DNA from: Gallaecimonas mangrovi
GTDB lineage: Bacteria > Pseudomonadota > Gammaproteobacteria > Enterobacterales > Gallaecimonadaceae
Reading direction: 5' to 3'
Assembly (NCBI RefSeq): GCF_003367375.1
Contig: NZ_CP031416.1
Coordinates: 1,185,501 to 1,249,500 of the forward strand
DNA: 64,000 bases
Shown: piece after piece, positions 8,377 through 16,395 of the stretch
How the letters are laid out: every line of letters starts with the position of its first letter
Numbering within the stretch: the first letter of the stretch is position 1
Program-made: the position numbers and the translations under genes
Notes under the pieces: model-generated
Databases searched by the model: none
What the model was told of the DNA's origin: nothing
The model's input: the letters and a program-made list of their open reading frames with translations, nothing else

Positions 8377-10535
8377 ATAAAGGCACGATCCTCTGCTGAG
8401 CTAGGGCTATTACCCTTCATGAGTTGCTGCCGGGCGGACAATAGCTGCAATCGTTGCGTTAACTCTGCATAAGATAGCCCAACCACCTTAATAGTACCGT
8501 TCTGCATCGCCTCCCCAAGGCGTGAACGCAGCGGCTCTGATAAGGCTGACGGTAAGGTGCAGCTTTGCCCCAGTAACCACAAATCATAGTGTGGCAGTTC
8601 AATACTCCCAAGACTTTGCAGCAATAACAATGCTTCGAAGATAGTCATCGCCGAGCCGACCCTGGGGTGATAAGGCAGTAGCGGCAACAAGGTACTGGCA
8701 ATATTGAGCTGATGCATGCTCAAAAAGGTGCCCTGGGCGGCAGCATGAATATGTTGGCGTAGCCGCTCGGTTAGCTGCATTTCTTTACCGGATGCCGGGC
8801 TTGGCAAGATAAAGAGCAAATAGTCTCGGGAGGGCTGCACCATCATCCTGGCTTCTGGAAGTGCTTTTTTAAGGCGGTCTGCAAAACGGCGCAGCTCATC
8901 TCGCGTTGCTTCAAAGCCATAGGTTTCATACGCCAGGCCCATACCTGGCATAGAGCAAAGCATGGCTGCTAGTGGTTGATGCACGGGTTGGTTTTGGCCA
9001 ACGGTTGTGACTTCCATGGCCCGGCGTAGCTCTGCCAATAAATATTCGCCCTCGGAAAGGTAGCCTTGGAGATTAAAAAAGCCGGTTGCCGGATGCAAAA
9101 AGGCTTGGCTAAGCCGATTTTTACGCTGTTTTCGCCGTATGCGAAGCAGCCAAAGCCAGGCCATAGAGGCACCCAACAGCAGTGCCAGTGGCACACTTAG
9201 TAGCAGCCAATAGAGTGAGACCCCCAGCGTTTTGGTCGGCGTTGTTGGAACGGGGGCAATAACTTTGACGGTGACAGACTGTGGCTGCACATGTTCCTTG
9301 GGCAGTGCCTGGCGCTCTATTGACACGCTAAGCGCTTCTTTATACATGCCTTTTTCCCGGTACACGCTGACCAAGGTGTCCATGATTTCCTTGCGAAGGT
9401 CGTATTCAATCACCGGGTTATCTTTGGCGCCAGCAATGGCTTTTTTTAGTTCACTGACGGTGTTATCCAACTGATGTTGCTGGCGATAAAGCAGAGCCAG
9501 TTGATAATGCGCCTGGGGTTCATAAAGGCTCAGATTATGGCTGCGCATCAGCAGCAGAGCTTGGTCTAGGAAGGTCCTTGCCTTTTTATATTCGCCCATG
9601 ATCCGGTAGGTTTTACCAATGTCGGTCATCAGGTGGCTGGCATAAAGGTCATTTTTTAGCTGGTTGAGCAAGTCTAGGGCGTTGTAGAACTGCATGATGG
9701 CCATCTTGGGCTGATTCTCAGCCAGCATCATTTCACCCAAATAACGGTAGGTTTCAGCGGTACCGATTTGGTCGTTACTTTGCTGAAAAATACTCAGCGC
9801 ATTCATCAGCTGCTGTTTGGCTTGCTGATATTGGCCAAGATCTTTGTAAATCATGCCCTGGCGGCTCATGGCTGTGGCTTGCTGAAGGGCGTTATGGGTT
9901 TGCTCCGCTTCCAGCTCGACTTCTTTGAGTAAGGTTAACGCCTGAGCCGTGTGGCCTTGGCGCCGTGCCAGGGCGGATTCCAACGACTTTACAACCAAAA
10001 AGGTGTTGCTATCACCGCCCAATTTGGCAAAGCGGTAGGCTTCGCTGATTAACGATTGGGCGCGGTCAAGGTCGCCGTTAAGGGCGTAGCTGTTGGCTGC
10101 AAAGGCAGTAATTTGTGCGCAATAGCGGTACGCCGTCATTTGGTTAAAGGGGCGGCAATAGCTCATGGCTTCTTCTAGAAGCGGCAATGCCTTGGTGAGG
10201 TTCGAGCTTAGCCGCTGGGCAACGCTGGCCCGTAAAAAGGCGTAGTCAGCCTTAATGAGTGGATCGATACCTTCACCGGCTTGCGCTTTTAGTTTGGCAA
10301 GGGTGCTGTTGAGGTCGTTAGGGTTGTTATGGGCCATAAACTGCACCCAGCCTTTAAGCAGTAAGGCCTGGAAGTGCACCGAGCCTTCTTTAGGGTCGTC
10401 CAAAGCCTGGTTTGCTAAATCGAGTGCCTGCTGGCTTTGTTCAGGAAGCGCCATGCGTGCGTCTAACAGCTGATCTGAGGTTACCGCCAAGGCAGGCCAG
10501 CTTAATAAAGTAAGACACAGCAAGAGTTTTTTCAT
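8373..10535 (-). CDS. Periplasmic TPR-repeat sensor with one TM and a degenerate GGDEF-like domain
   Basis: About 720 aa. It starts with a signal peptide (MKKLLLCLTLLSWPALA). Many TPR repeats follow (about 40-400), such as EAYRFAKLGG and YQQAKQQLMNALSIF. One transmembrane segment lies near 436-460 with a basic stop (RIRRKQRKNR). The cytoplasmic part begins HPATGFFNLQGY, which resembles the start of GGDEF domains, but no GGDEF or I-site motif is present. The domain is therefore probably a non-catalytic receptor or partner. The open frame extends 10 codons upstream to an ATG at 10565. An AGGAAAGG lies between the two ATGs, closer to neither at ideal spacing, so the start is uncertain; I chose the ATG that begins the signal peptide. 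Confidence 0.75.
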   Translation of the reverse strand: MKKLLLCLTLLSWPALAVTSDQLLDARMALPEQSQQALDLANQALDDPKEGSVHFQALLLKGWVQFMAHNNPNDLNSTLAKLKAQAGEGIDPLIKADYAFLRASVAQRLSSNLTKALPLLEEAMSYCRPFNQMTAYRYCAQITAFAANSYALNGDLDRAQSLISEAYRFAKLGGDSNTFLVVKSLESALARRQGHTAQALTLLKEVELEAEQTHNALQQATAMSRQGMIYKDLGQYQQAKQQLMNALSIFQQSNDQIGTAETYRYLGEMMLAENQPKMAIMQFYNALDLLNQLKNDLYASHLMTDIGKTYRIMGEYKKARTFLDQALLLMRSHNLSLYEPQAHYQLALLYRQQHQLDNTVSELKKAIAGAKDNPVIEYDLRKEIMDTLVSVYREKGMYKEALSVSIERQALPKEHVQPQSVTVKVIAPVPTTPTKTLGVSLYWLLLSVPLALLLGASMAWLWLLRIRRKQRKNRLSQAFLHPATGFFNLQGYLSEGEYLLAELRRAMEVTTVGQNQPVHQPLAAMLCSMPGMGLAYETYGFEATRDELRRFADRLKKALPEARMMVQPSRDYLLFILPSPASGKEMQLTERLRQHIHAAAQGTFLSMHQLNIASTLLPLLPYHPRVGSAMTIFEALLLLQSLGSIELPHYDLWLLGQSCTLPSALSEPLRSRLGEAMQNGTIKVVGLSYAELTQRLQLLSARQQLMKGNSPSSAEDRAFI

Positions 10536-10574
10536 AAGCGAGTTAACGATGTCCTTTCCTGGCATGCTGAATTT

Positions 10575-10602
10575 TTGTAACTCAACTGTTAATTGCTACC
10601 AT
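10575..10602 (+). promoter_or_regulatory. Candidate promoter of the M61 peptidase gene
   Basis: TTGTAA (10575-10580) and TACCAT (10597-10602) are separated by 16 bp, about 40 bp upstream of the chosen start at 10644. Weak -10 match; read by eye. Confidence 0.35.
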
Positions 10603-10643
10603 AACAGGCAGATACGATAAGCATAATGACCAACGGACACCTC

Positions 10644-12401
10644 ATGAAAGCCTTTTTATCGATTTTGTTTGTCTCACTTAGCCTTCCTCTTGCTGCCAAT
10701 GTGCAATATCAGATGACGGTCACAGATGCGGCCCATCATCTCGCCCAAGTGACTGTCACTATGGACAAAAGCGCTGGCCCTTTTGAGGTGATGCTACCAG
10801 CATGGCGCACTGGCCGTTACCAGATCATCAACCAAGCAGATGGCATTCGCCACCTGACGGCAACCCTTGACGGCCAAGCGGTATCGGTCAGCAAAGTGGA
10901 TAAAAGCACTTGGCAGGTGCCCGCGTCACCGGCGGGTTTACTGAAGGTAAGCTATCAAATTTATGCCGACCGGCTGGGGGAGCGTCTTTATCATATTGAC
11001 GACAGTCATGCCTTTATCGATGCCAGTGGCGCATTTGTTTATAACCCGTCACTGCGCCAGCAACCGGTTAGCGTGGTACTCAATGTGCCAGACAACTGGC
11101 AGTCGGTTTCTGGCATGCAGCGAACCGGTGAACACTGTTTCAGTGCCCCCAATTATGACGTGTTGATTGATTCACCCATCGAAACCGGTGTGCATCAGCG
11201 CTATCAGTTTATGGCCGATGGCAAAAGCTACGAGCTGGTGATTTGGGGAGCGGGCAATTACCACGGCCAAAAGATGGCTGATGATTTAAAAAAGGTAGTG
11301 GTTGCCAGCCAGGCAATATGGAAAGGCTATCCCTTTGACCACTACGTTTTTATGGTACATGCCACCAGTGGTGAGCGCGGGGCCACCGAGCATCTTAATT
11401 CCACCATTATTCAAACCGGCCGCTATAATTTTGCCCCCCATGAAAATTACCTGAAATTTTTAGGTACTGCCGCCCACGAGTTTGTCCATACCTGGAATGT
11501 AAAAGCCTATCGTGGCCAAGGCTTAGTGCCTTATGACTACCAGCATGAAAACTACACCCGGCTTTTGTGGCTGGCGGAAGGGTCCACCAGTTATTTTCAA
11601 AACCAGCTGTTGTTGCGCTCAGGGCTAATGACCGCCGATGAATACTTCTCCATTCTCGGTAAATCCATCACCGCGTTTAAGCATAATCCTGGGCGTTTCC
11701 AGCAGTCGGTTTCACAAGCCTCTTTTGACAACTGGATAGCGCAGCGCGGTAATTACGGCCATAACTTCAGCGTCAATATTTATAGCGAAGGGGCCATGGT
11801 GTCTTGGTTGCTGGATGCCGATTTGCTGAAAACCACTCAAAACCGGGTGAGCTATCGTAATTTGCATCAGCGTTTGTATGCGAAGCATCGTTTGCCTGGC
11901 ACTTTTGATGACCAAACCTTACTGACTGAACTTAAAGCGATTTCGGGAAAAGACTACAGCGCTTTTTGGGCGCATAACGTGAAAGCGCCGCTGGGCGATA
12001 TCGACTTTGCCTCGCTGTTAGCGCAGTTTGGCCTGAAATTAACCAACCAAGACAAGGGTGTAGTAACAGGGCTGGATGTCAGTAAAGACGGTACTGTTAG
12101 TACCGTTGATGCAGGCTCGCCGGCTTGGCAAGCTGGGCTGACTAACGGTGATGTGTTGGTGGCCTTGGATGGGCTGCGCTTGTTGCCTGCAAGCCTTGAT
12201 AAGCGCCTTAAGGCCTATAAGGCTGGCGATAAAATCGAGCTGACCTTTTTTAGGCGTGACCAATTACAAAATCGCAGTTTGGTGTTGCAACAACAACCGG
12301 CTAAATACCAGGTTGAAGCGGTTGCAAATCCAAGCCGAGCCCAAAAGGCAGCTTTTAAAGCCTGGCTGGGTATCGAGTTTCCTAAACCCAAAAAAGCCTA
12401 G
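10644..12401 (+). CDS. Secreted M61-family metallo-aminopeptidase with PDZ domain
   Basis: The 585-aa exported peptidase belongs to the M61 (glycyl aminopeptidase) family. A signal peptide ends near PLAAN. The zinc site HEFVH (278-282) followed by TWN is the family signature, and the third ligand is probably the Glu in AEGSTSYF (near 312). A PDZ domain at about 470-560 (VSTVDAGSPAWQAGLTNGD) should bind peptide C-termini. Family members release N-terminal Gly or Ala from peptides in the periplasm. A second ATG six codons upstream (10626) is in frame, but the ATG at 10644 starts the signal peptide cleanly. The gene is monocistronic, ending in a terminator shared with queF. Confidence 0.88.
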   Translation: MKAFLSILFVSLSLPLAANVQYQMTVTDAAHHLAQVTVTMDKSAGPFEVMLPAWRTGRYQIINQADGIRHLTATLDGQAVSVSKVDKSTWQVPASPAGLLKVSYQIYADRLGERLYHIDDSHAFIDASGAFVYNPSLRQQPVSVVLNVPDNWQSVSGMQRTGEHCFSAPNYDVLIDSPIETGVHQRYQFMADGKSYELVIWGAGNYHGQKMADDLKKVVVASQAIWKGYPFDHYVFMVHATSGERGATEHLNSTIIQTGRYNFAPHENYLKFLGTAAHEFVHTWNVKAYRGQGLVPYDYQHENYTRLLWLAEGSTSYFQNQLLLRSGLMTADEYFSILGKSITAFKHNPGRFQQSVSQASFDNWIAQRGNYGHNFSVNIYSEGAMVSWLLDADLLKTTQNRVSYRNLHQRLYAKHRLPGTFDDQTLLTELKAISGKDYSAFWAHNVKAPLGDIDFASLLAQFGLKLTNQDKGVVTGLDVSKDGTVSTVDAGSPAWQAGLTNGDVLVALDGLRLLPASLDKRLKAYKAGDKIELTFFRRDQLQNRSLVLQQQPAKYQVEAVANPSRAQKAAFKAWLGIEFPKPKKA

Positions 12402-12407
12402 TGAAAA

Positions 12408-12428
12408 GCCCGCTAAGCGGGCTTTTTT
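12408..12428. terminator. Bidirectional terminator between M61 gene and queF
   Basis: GCCCGC (12408-12413) pairs with GCGGGC (12417-12422), followed by six T. An A-run lies upstream, so the minus-strand queF transcript can end here too. Confidence 0.88.
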
Positions 12429-13278
12429 ATTGGCGTGGCAAGCGAGGGTTGGCCATTGTTACCTGCTCACTTGCCCGCCACGGGTTAATGTCCAGGCCGC
12501 CGCGGCGAGTATAGCGGGCGGATACCAGCAAAAACTGCGGCTGTAGCCGCCGCATCAGGTCGGTGTAGATGCGCTCAACGCATTGCTCATGAAATTCATT
12601 GTGCTGGCGAAAACTGATGATGTAGCGCAGCAACTTTTCTCGGTCGATTTGTGGGCCGCGGTACTCCACTAGCAGCGAGCCCCAGTCAGGCTGCGAGGTG
12701 ATAAGGCAATTGGATTTTAACAAATGGCTGACCAGGCTTTCCTCAACGACGTTGCTGCCAGCCAAGCCATCCAGTAACGCCGGGTTGAAGTCGTAGTTAT
12801 CTATTTCAATGTCCAAGTCATCAATGCATTCGCCACTGAGGTTGGCAAGTGGCATTGCGTCAATGTCGTCAGGGCGGTATAGCGTCGCTGTTGCCACACC
12901 TTTGGCTGTTGCACCAAGATCTCTTTCCAAGGTGGCCTTTACCGCATTGGTGTCAGTAAAGCGGGTTTGGTTAAAGCTATTGAGATAAAGCTTAAAGGAC
13001 TTTGACTCAACTAAATTGGGGCTGGTGGCCGGGAAACGAAATTGCGCCAAGGCAACGACGGGTTTGCCTTTACTGTTAAGCCAAGACAGCTCATAGCCAT
13101 TCCATATGTCTTCGCCAACAAAGGGCAAAGTATCGCCAAGTGCCAAGGTGTCCCGGTTGAGACTGCGAGGTACCGCACACAGCAGCGATGCATCGTAGCT
13201 GTCTTGGTAGCGGCTGGTTTTACCTAGCGGCAGGTCGGCAAGCGCTTTGGCACCGTCGTAAAGAGAGTTCTTTGGCAT
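12427..13278 (-). CDS. queF: NADPH-dependent 7-cyano-7-deazaguanine reductase QueF
   Basis: The 283-aa protein reduces the nitrile preQ0 to the amine preQ1 in queuosine tRNA modification. It is the long two-domain form typical of Gammaproteobacteria. The QueF signature [11 protein letters not shown] begins at residue 91. The catalytic Cys191 and Asp198 lie in [11 protein letters not shown], equivalent to C190/D197 of E. coli. It is divergent from syd, as in E. coli. Confidence 0.95.
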   Translation of the reverse strand: MPKNSLYDGAKALADLPLGKTSRYQDSYDASLLCAVPRSLNRDTLALGDTLPFVGEDIWNGYELSWLNSKGKPVVALAQFRFPATSPNLVESKSFKLYLNSFNQTRFTDTNAVKATLERDLGATAKGVATATLYRPDDIDAMPLANLSGECIDDLDIEIDNYDFNPALLDGLAGSNVVEESLVSHLLKSNCLITSQPDWGSLLVEYRGPQIDREKLLRYIISFRQHNEFHEQCVERIYTDLMRRLQPQFLLVSARYTRRGGLDINPWRASEQVTMANPRLPRQ

Positions 13279-13331
13279 TCGTTAAGGCCTTGGCTAAACT
13301 GGCGGACTATTGTACTCAACAAGCATGACCG

Positions 13332-13844
13332 ATGGACAGTCTCAACGCCCTTGAACGCCTTTTCGCCCGCCTGCCTGAAGATCACAGCTGTTGGCGCTAT
13401 CAGCCAGACCCTAAATGGCCATCACCTTGTGAAGGTGACGGGCGCTGGCATCCGGTAAAACGCCAGCCGGGTGCGGATTTTGCCAATGTGGAAGCGGCAT
13501 TAGGCATGGCCCTGCACCCCAGCATTAAAGCCTTTTATGGCCATTATTTTATGGAATACCTGAAGGTATGGCATCCGCGTGGCGAGGTGCAGCTATTAGG
13601 GGCCTGGAATGAAGAAGACTTTGACCGCTTACAGCAAAACCTGATTGGCCATGTGCTGATGAAGCGTCGATTAAAGCAACCCATAACGCTGTTTTTTGCT
13701 TGCACCGATGATGAGAATTTCATGCTGAGCATCGATAACGACAGTGGTGAAGTGGTGCTTGAGCCGGTAGGGCAGCCAGCCCAAGAGGTGCTGGCCAAGG
13801 ATTTAGCCAGCTTTTTAGACAGCCTTACTGAAAATCCCAACTGA
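13332..13844 (+). CDS. syd: SecY-interacting protein Syd
   Basis: The 170-aa soluble protein matches Syd, which binds SecY at the cytoplasmic face of the inner membrane and is thought to help check the SecYEG complex. It has the conserved acidic, aromatic-rich body (FYGHYFMEYL, LLGAWNEEDF, FACTDDENFMLSIDND). It is slightly shorter than the E. coli protein. Its 3' end overlaps the convergent DUF2310 gene by 20 bp. Position next to queF is conserved in E. coli. Confidence 0.92.
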   Translation: MDSLNALERLFARLPEDHSCWRYQPDPKWPSPCEGDGRWHPVKRQPGADFANVEAALGMALHPSIKAFYGHYFMEYLKVWHPRGEVQLLGAWNEEDFDRLQQNLIGHVLMKRRLKQPITLFFACTDDENFMLSIDNDSGEVVLEPVGQPAQEVLAKDLASFLDSLTENPN

Positions 13845-14595
13845 GATTGGACACTAACCGGCAGTTATCACATTTGAAGTCGATAATGCCGTGCAGCGCT
13901 TCGGTCAATCGCCAAGGTTGGCCGCAGCTGGGGCAAAGCCGGTTTTGTTCTGCCTCCAAGCTTTCCCCCCCCACCCGATACAAGTAGTAGTAGGTTGGTA
14001 TCTTGGTTAGATACTCAATACGCTTGGCAAAGTCATGGCCGCGTCTACCCAGCGGGCTTTTCGGGTCGCCCAGCTCAAAGAGAGCTGCTTGTTCAGCACT
14101 CACCCCGTTCATTTGCAGTTGGTCGCAAGCCATCCAGTCATCTTGCCAGCGCAATAGCAATTTGTGGTCGCCGTTAGCAATGGCGGGCACCCGGTAAAGT
14201 GGGATAGGCGCCAGGCTGTCGCCACTGCGAAGGGGGCTGCAGTTGTGTACAAAGGTGGCATAAAGTAACTGCCAGCTAGGTGCTGGGTTTTCAGCGGTAG
14301 TATCAGAGAACAGATCTCGCCCTAATACTTTCACTCGCGGCTGGGTAAGACCGGCGTCAGCCAGCTTGCTAAGGGCATGTTTACCAGCGGGTGACAGGTA
14401 GCGTGCATGTAAGCTGTCGGGCTCTGGACAAACCACACGGACATTTAATGCGCCGTCCTTGACCCAGGTCGGTAATTCTCGACCTAACACTTGGCCTTGG
14501 TGTCGCCAGGCATCAAACACGCGCATAACGGCGCCTTCTAACGCACTCAGCTGGCTATCTGCAAACAGCTCGAAAGAGACTTCAACTAAATACAT
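13825..14595 (-). CDS. Zn-ribbon protein of the DUF2310 family
   Basis: 256 aa. The C-terminus carries a zinc-ribbon made of CPSC and CDNC knuckles about 22 residues apart. The rest matches my recollection of the DUF2310 family, annotated as possibly nucleic-acid binding. No enzymatic motif is seen and the function is unknown. It overlaps the upstream 93-aa gene by 10 bp, so the two are probably cotranscribed. Several gammaproteobacteria keep this gene next to syd. Confidence 0.75.
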   Translation of the reverse strand: MYLVEVSFELFADSQLSALEGAVMRVFDAWRHQGQVLGRELPTWVKDGALNVRVVCPEPDSLHARYLSPAGKHALSKLADAGLTQPRVKVLGRDLFSDTTAENPAPSWQLLYATFVHNCSPLRSGDSLAPIPLYRVPAIANGDHKLLLRWQDDWMACDQLQMNGVSAEQAALFELGDPKSPLGRRGHDFAKRIEYLTKIPTYYYLYRVGGESLEAEQNRLCPSCGQPWRLTEALHGIIDFKCDNCRLVSNLSWDFQ

Positions 14596-14867
14596 GCTTG
14601 GGTCTCGTCCAATACAATGCCATGTTTTTTAAGGGCGGCTTTGAAAGGTGCGAGCTGCGCTTCAACATAGTGCTGTAACCAGATTTTTTGAGCCTCAGTA
14701 AAAGGTGCGGGCGGTTCAATTACCGGCTCCACAGGCTCACCTTGCAGGGCCTTTATGATGACAGGAAGCGGTAATGGCGATGTCAGTCTGGCTTTTACCA
14801 GCGCCAGTGTCGGCTTTCGCCCTTCGGCTTTTAGGGCGTCAATAACCGTTTTTAATTCTGAGGACAT
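14586..14867 (-). CDS. Small conserved hypothetical protein (93 aa)
   Basis: I do not recognise the family. The first 40 residues (VIDALKAEGRKPTLALVKARL...LPLPVIIKAL) look like a small helix-turn-helix-type segment. A Pro/Glu linker (EPVIEPPAPF) and a C-terminal helix (about 58-85) follow. It has no signal peptide or membrane segment. It overlaps the DUF2310 gene by 10 bp and follows the DUF2789 gene by 42 bp, which points to one transcription unit. A DNA-binding or adaptor role is possible but unproven. Confidence 0.6.
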   Translation of the reverse strand: MSSELKTVIDALKAEGRKPTLALVKARLTSPLPLPVIIKALQGEPVEPVIEPPAPFTEAQKIWLQHYVEAQLAPFKAALKKHGIVLDETQACI

Positions 14868-14909
14868 ATTGGGCTCCCACCGGTAGAAGGAGCCCTATGA
14901 TCCACAAAT

Positions 14910-15140
14910 TCAGCGCAAACGCACGTTTAACTCGTCGATACTCTCGGCCCAATCTGAATCGGCTTTCAATCCTTCGCGCAAGAAGCTGGCTTGTGCCTGA
15001 TTCCAAAACGGTGCATCAGCCAAGTTAACTCGAGCATTTAAACCGTTGTGATTGGCGATAAAGGTTTCAATATCACCATGGCCATCGGGCAAACCGAGTT
15101 GAGCAAAGAGTTCACCGAGAGAATGAATAGGCTGTTCCAT
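14910..15140 (-). CDS. DUF2789 family small protein
   Basis: The 76-aa protein fits DUF2789: a helical start HSLGELFAQLGLP, the DAPFWNQAQASFLREGL core and a C-terminal ELNVRLR. The function is unknown. A ribosome site (AGGAGAACGCG, read on the minus strand) precedes the ATG. It is the first gene of the short minus-strand set DUF2789, 93-aa protein, DUF2310, and its start borders the Csr RNA locus. Confidence 0.8.
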   Translation of the reverse strand: MEQPIHSLGELFAQLGLPDGHGDIETFIANHNGLNARVNLADAPFWNQAQASFLREGLKADSDWAESIDELNVRLR

Positions 15141-15247
15141 ACGCGTTCTCCTATGTCAGGTCACAGCTTTAAGACTACCACTGGCATAAAAAACTGCCTG
15201 ATCCCGGGATGAACCCAACAAGCCTTGTGCCAATTTAAGCGTGTCTT

Positions 15248-15265
15248 TGTGCGAGATCTCTTACA
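15248..15265. promoter_or_regulatory. GacA/UvrY-type upstream activating palindrome 1
   Basis: TGTGCGAGATCTCTTACA matches the 18-bp inverted repeat recognised by GacA/UvrY/SirA-type response regulators (TGTnnG-N6-CTTACA with central AGATCT). Its centre is about 181 bp upstream of the predicted start of Csr RNA 1. Confidence 0.85.
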
Positions 15266-15331
15266 GACGTTAGGGTAAAGGCTGCTTCAACGGTCGAGAT
15301 AAGGCTGAAGTTCATTTTTAAGTTCATTACT

Positions 15332-15344
15332 AATCAATTGGTTA
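15332..15344 (+). promoter_or_regulatory. Candidate IHF site upstream of Csr RNA 1
   Basis: AATCAATTGGTTA is an exact match to the IHF consensus WATCAANNNNTTR. It lies between the GacA-type palindrome and the RNA 1 promoter. IHF is known to help activate csrB or rsmZ in some species by bending this interval. Comparably good matches were not seen upstream of RNA 2 or 3. Confidence 0.5.
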
Positions 15345-15403
15345 GTGTTTTTTTAGGGGCTTAACTAGGCATTTGGGTTGCCGCGAACTTAGAGAATGGG
15401 GGC

Positions 15404-15431
15404 TTGCGACGAGGCCTGAGTGACATATTAT
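15404..15431 (+). promoter_or_regulatory. Predicted promoter of Csr RNA 1
   Basis: TTGCGA (15404-15409) and TATTAT (15426-15431) with a 16-bp spacer. Initiation is expected near 15438, just before the first GGA hairpin. Confidence 0.55.
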
Positions 15432-15580
15432 TTATCACGTCAGCAGGACGCTGGCGGCAGGGATGAAGTAAGGAAATGCTGCAGGATGTAGCAAGCCTCA
15501 GGACGAGGATGGCAAGGCAGGATGTCTTGCCAGGTAAGGATAGCCAAATAGGACACCGGCATGAAGCCGTATTAGGGAAG

Positions 15581-15640
15581 TCCCAAGGATTGGGAGCATC
15601 AAGGAATGATGCAAGGAGCATGTAGCGCAAGGAATCGACA
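15581..15640 (+). repeat. 60-nt block shared by Csr RNAs 1 and 2 (copy 1)
   Basis: This block is repeated at 16072-16131 with a single difference (G versus A at position 42). It carries five AGGA/GGGA motifs in consecutive small hairpins, so it is a conserved CsrA-binding module. Confidence 0.92.
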
Positions 15641-15653
15641 CCGAGCCGCTCTT

Positions 15654-15692
15654 GGCCGGGATGGGGAAACCCACCCCGGCCGCCTTGTTTTT
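15654..15692 (+). terminator. Terminator of Csr RNA 1
   Basis: GGCCGGGATGGG (15654-15665), GAAA loop, CCCACCCCGGCC (15670-15681): a 12-bp stem with one mismatch, followed by the U-rich tail ending near 15692. Confidence 0.9.
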
Positions 15693-15744
15693 GGAACACC
15701 AAAAAGTACTTCCGCCTACCTTTAGAGAGATCGCAGCGCTTGTG

Positions 15745-15762
15745 TGTGCGAGATCTCTTACA
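15745..15762. promoter_or_regulatory. GacA/UvrY-type upstream activating palindrome 2
   Basis: TGTGCGAGATCTCTTACA, identical over all 18 bp to the copy at 15248. The centre is about 178 bp upstream of the predicted start of Csr RNA 2 and 497 bp from palindrome 1. Confidence 0.85.
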
Positions 15763-16071
15763 ATGCATAGCGTGATCAGCGAATTCGATATTTATCTTTT
15801 TATGCTTTTTTTCTAAAAAAGTATTTAGAAACATATGGTTGGTTTTGTTGTTTCTACGTTTTTATTATTACTTAAAACTTTTGTTTAGCTCTTTTCCGGT
15901 TGTTCTTGTTACGCCAAAAGATAATCTGGATATGTCAGATGGAGCTGACATGGAATGCAGGGATGAGGTTGCCGGAGTGGCAACAGGCCTCAGGAAGAGG
16001 TTGGTGGAGTAGGATGCTCGACCAGGTAGGGAAACGAGACAGGACAAAGGCACGGAGCCTAATAACGGAAA

Positions 16072-16131
16072 TCCCAAGGATTGGGAGCATCAAGGAATGA
16101 TGCAAGGAGCATATAGCGCAAGGAATCGACA
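16072..16131 (+). repeat. 60-nt block shared by Csr RNAs 1 and 2 (copy 2)
   Basis: 59 of 60 bases match 15581-15640. The flanking bases are more divergent, which suggests either recent duplication or gene conversion confined to this module. Confidence 0.92.
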
Positions 16132-16145
16132 TCCAAGCCGCTCTC

Positions 16146-16182
16146 ACCGGGAAGGGTTAACACTCTTCCCGGTTTCTTGTTT
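16146..16182 (+). terminator. Terminator of Csr RNA 2
   Basis: ACCGGGAAG (16146-16154) pairs with CTTCCCGGT (16165-16173), followed by TTCTTGTTT. Confidence 0.88.
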
Positions 16183-16217
16183 ATAAGGCCAAGCATTTTG
16201 TTTCTCCCCCTAAGGTT

Positions 16218-16235
16218 TGTGAGATATCTCTTACA
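16218..16235. promoter_or_regulatory. GacA/UvrY-type upstream activating palindrome 3
   Basis: TGTGAGATATCTCTTACA is a third copy of the 18-bp inverted repeat, with TGTGAG in place of TGTGCG and an ATATCT core. The centre is about 169 bp upstream of the predicted start of Csr RNA 3 and 473 bp from palindrome 2. Confidence 0.85.
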
Positions 16236-16361
16236 AGGCTGTAAGTCATTACATGCAAATGGCTAGCGACTTTTACTTTGTTGAATTGTCAAGTTGATGT
16301 TTTTAAATGATTTTATCTTTAATTTGTGGATCTCGTTTACGTTTTGTTTAAACTTTGGTGG

Positions 16362-16389
16362 TTGAGCTAAAACACCAATCCATTAATCT
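16362..16389 (+). promoter_or_regulatory. Predicted promoter of Csr RNA 3
   Basis: TTGAGC (16362-16367) and TAATCT (16384-16389) with a 16-bp spacer, giving initiation near 16396, right before the first hairpin. Confidence 0.45.
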
Positions 16390-16395
16390 CTTAAG

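Larger units (their letters stand above)
15438..15692 (+). ncRNA. CsrB/RsmZ-like CsrA-sequestering sRNA, copy 1
   Basis: The predicted RNA is about 255 nt and contains 15 GGA triplets before its terminator, mostly as AGGA in loops or between stems. Examples are CAGC-AGGAC-GCTG at the 5' end, CCCA-AGGAT-TGGG, and the perfect stem GCATCA/TGATGC around AGGAA. GGA in a hairpin loop is the binding site of the CsrA/RsmA translational repressor, so this RNA should titrate CsrA. A GacA/UvrY palindrome lies about 180 bp upstream and an intrinsic terminator closes it. The locus (between syd and yqcC) is that of E. coli csrB. No convincing gene occupies the region, although shadow ORFs exist. Exact ends are predicted. 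Confidence 0.88.
15932..16182 (+). ncRNA. CsrB/RsmZ-like CsrA-sequestering sRNA, copy 2
   Basis: The predicted RNA is about 250 nt with 16 GGA triplets before the terminator. It begins with the hairpin GTCAG-ATGGAG-CTGAC (15934-15949), whose loop holds GGA, so the start cannot be far downstream of 15934. A GATAAT at 15920-15925 is the best -10 candidate, with no clear -35. The 3' half repeats the 60-nt CsrA-binding module of RNA 1. It ends in its own terminator and has its own GacA/UvrY palindrome. It probably acts additively with RNAs 1 and 3 by binding many CsrA dimers. Confidence 0.87.
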
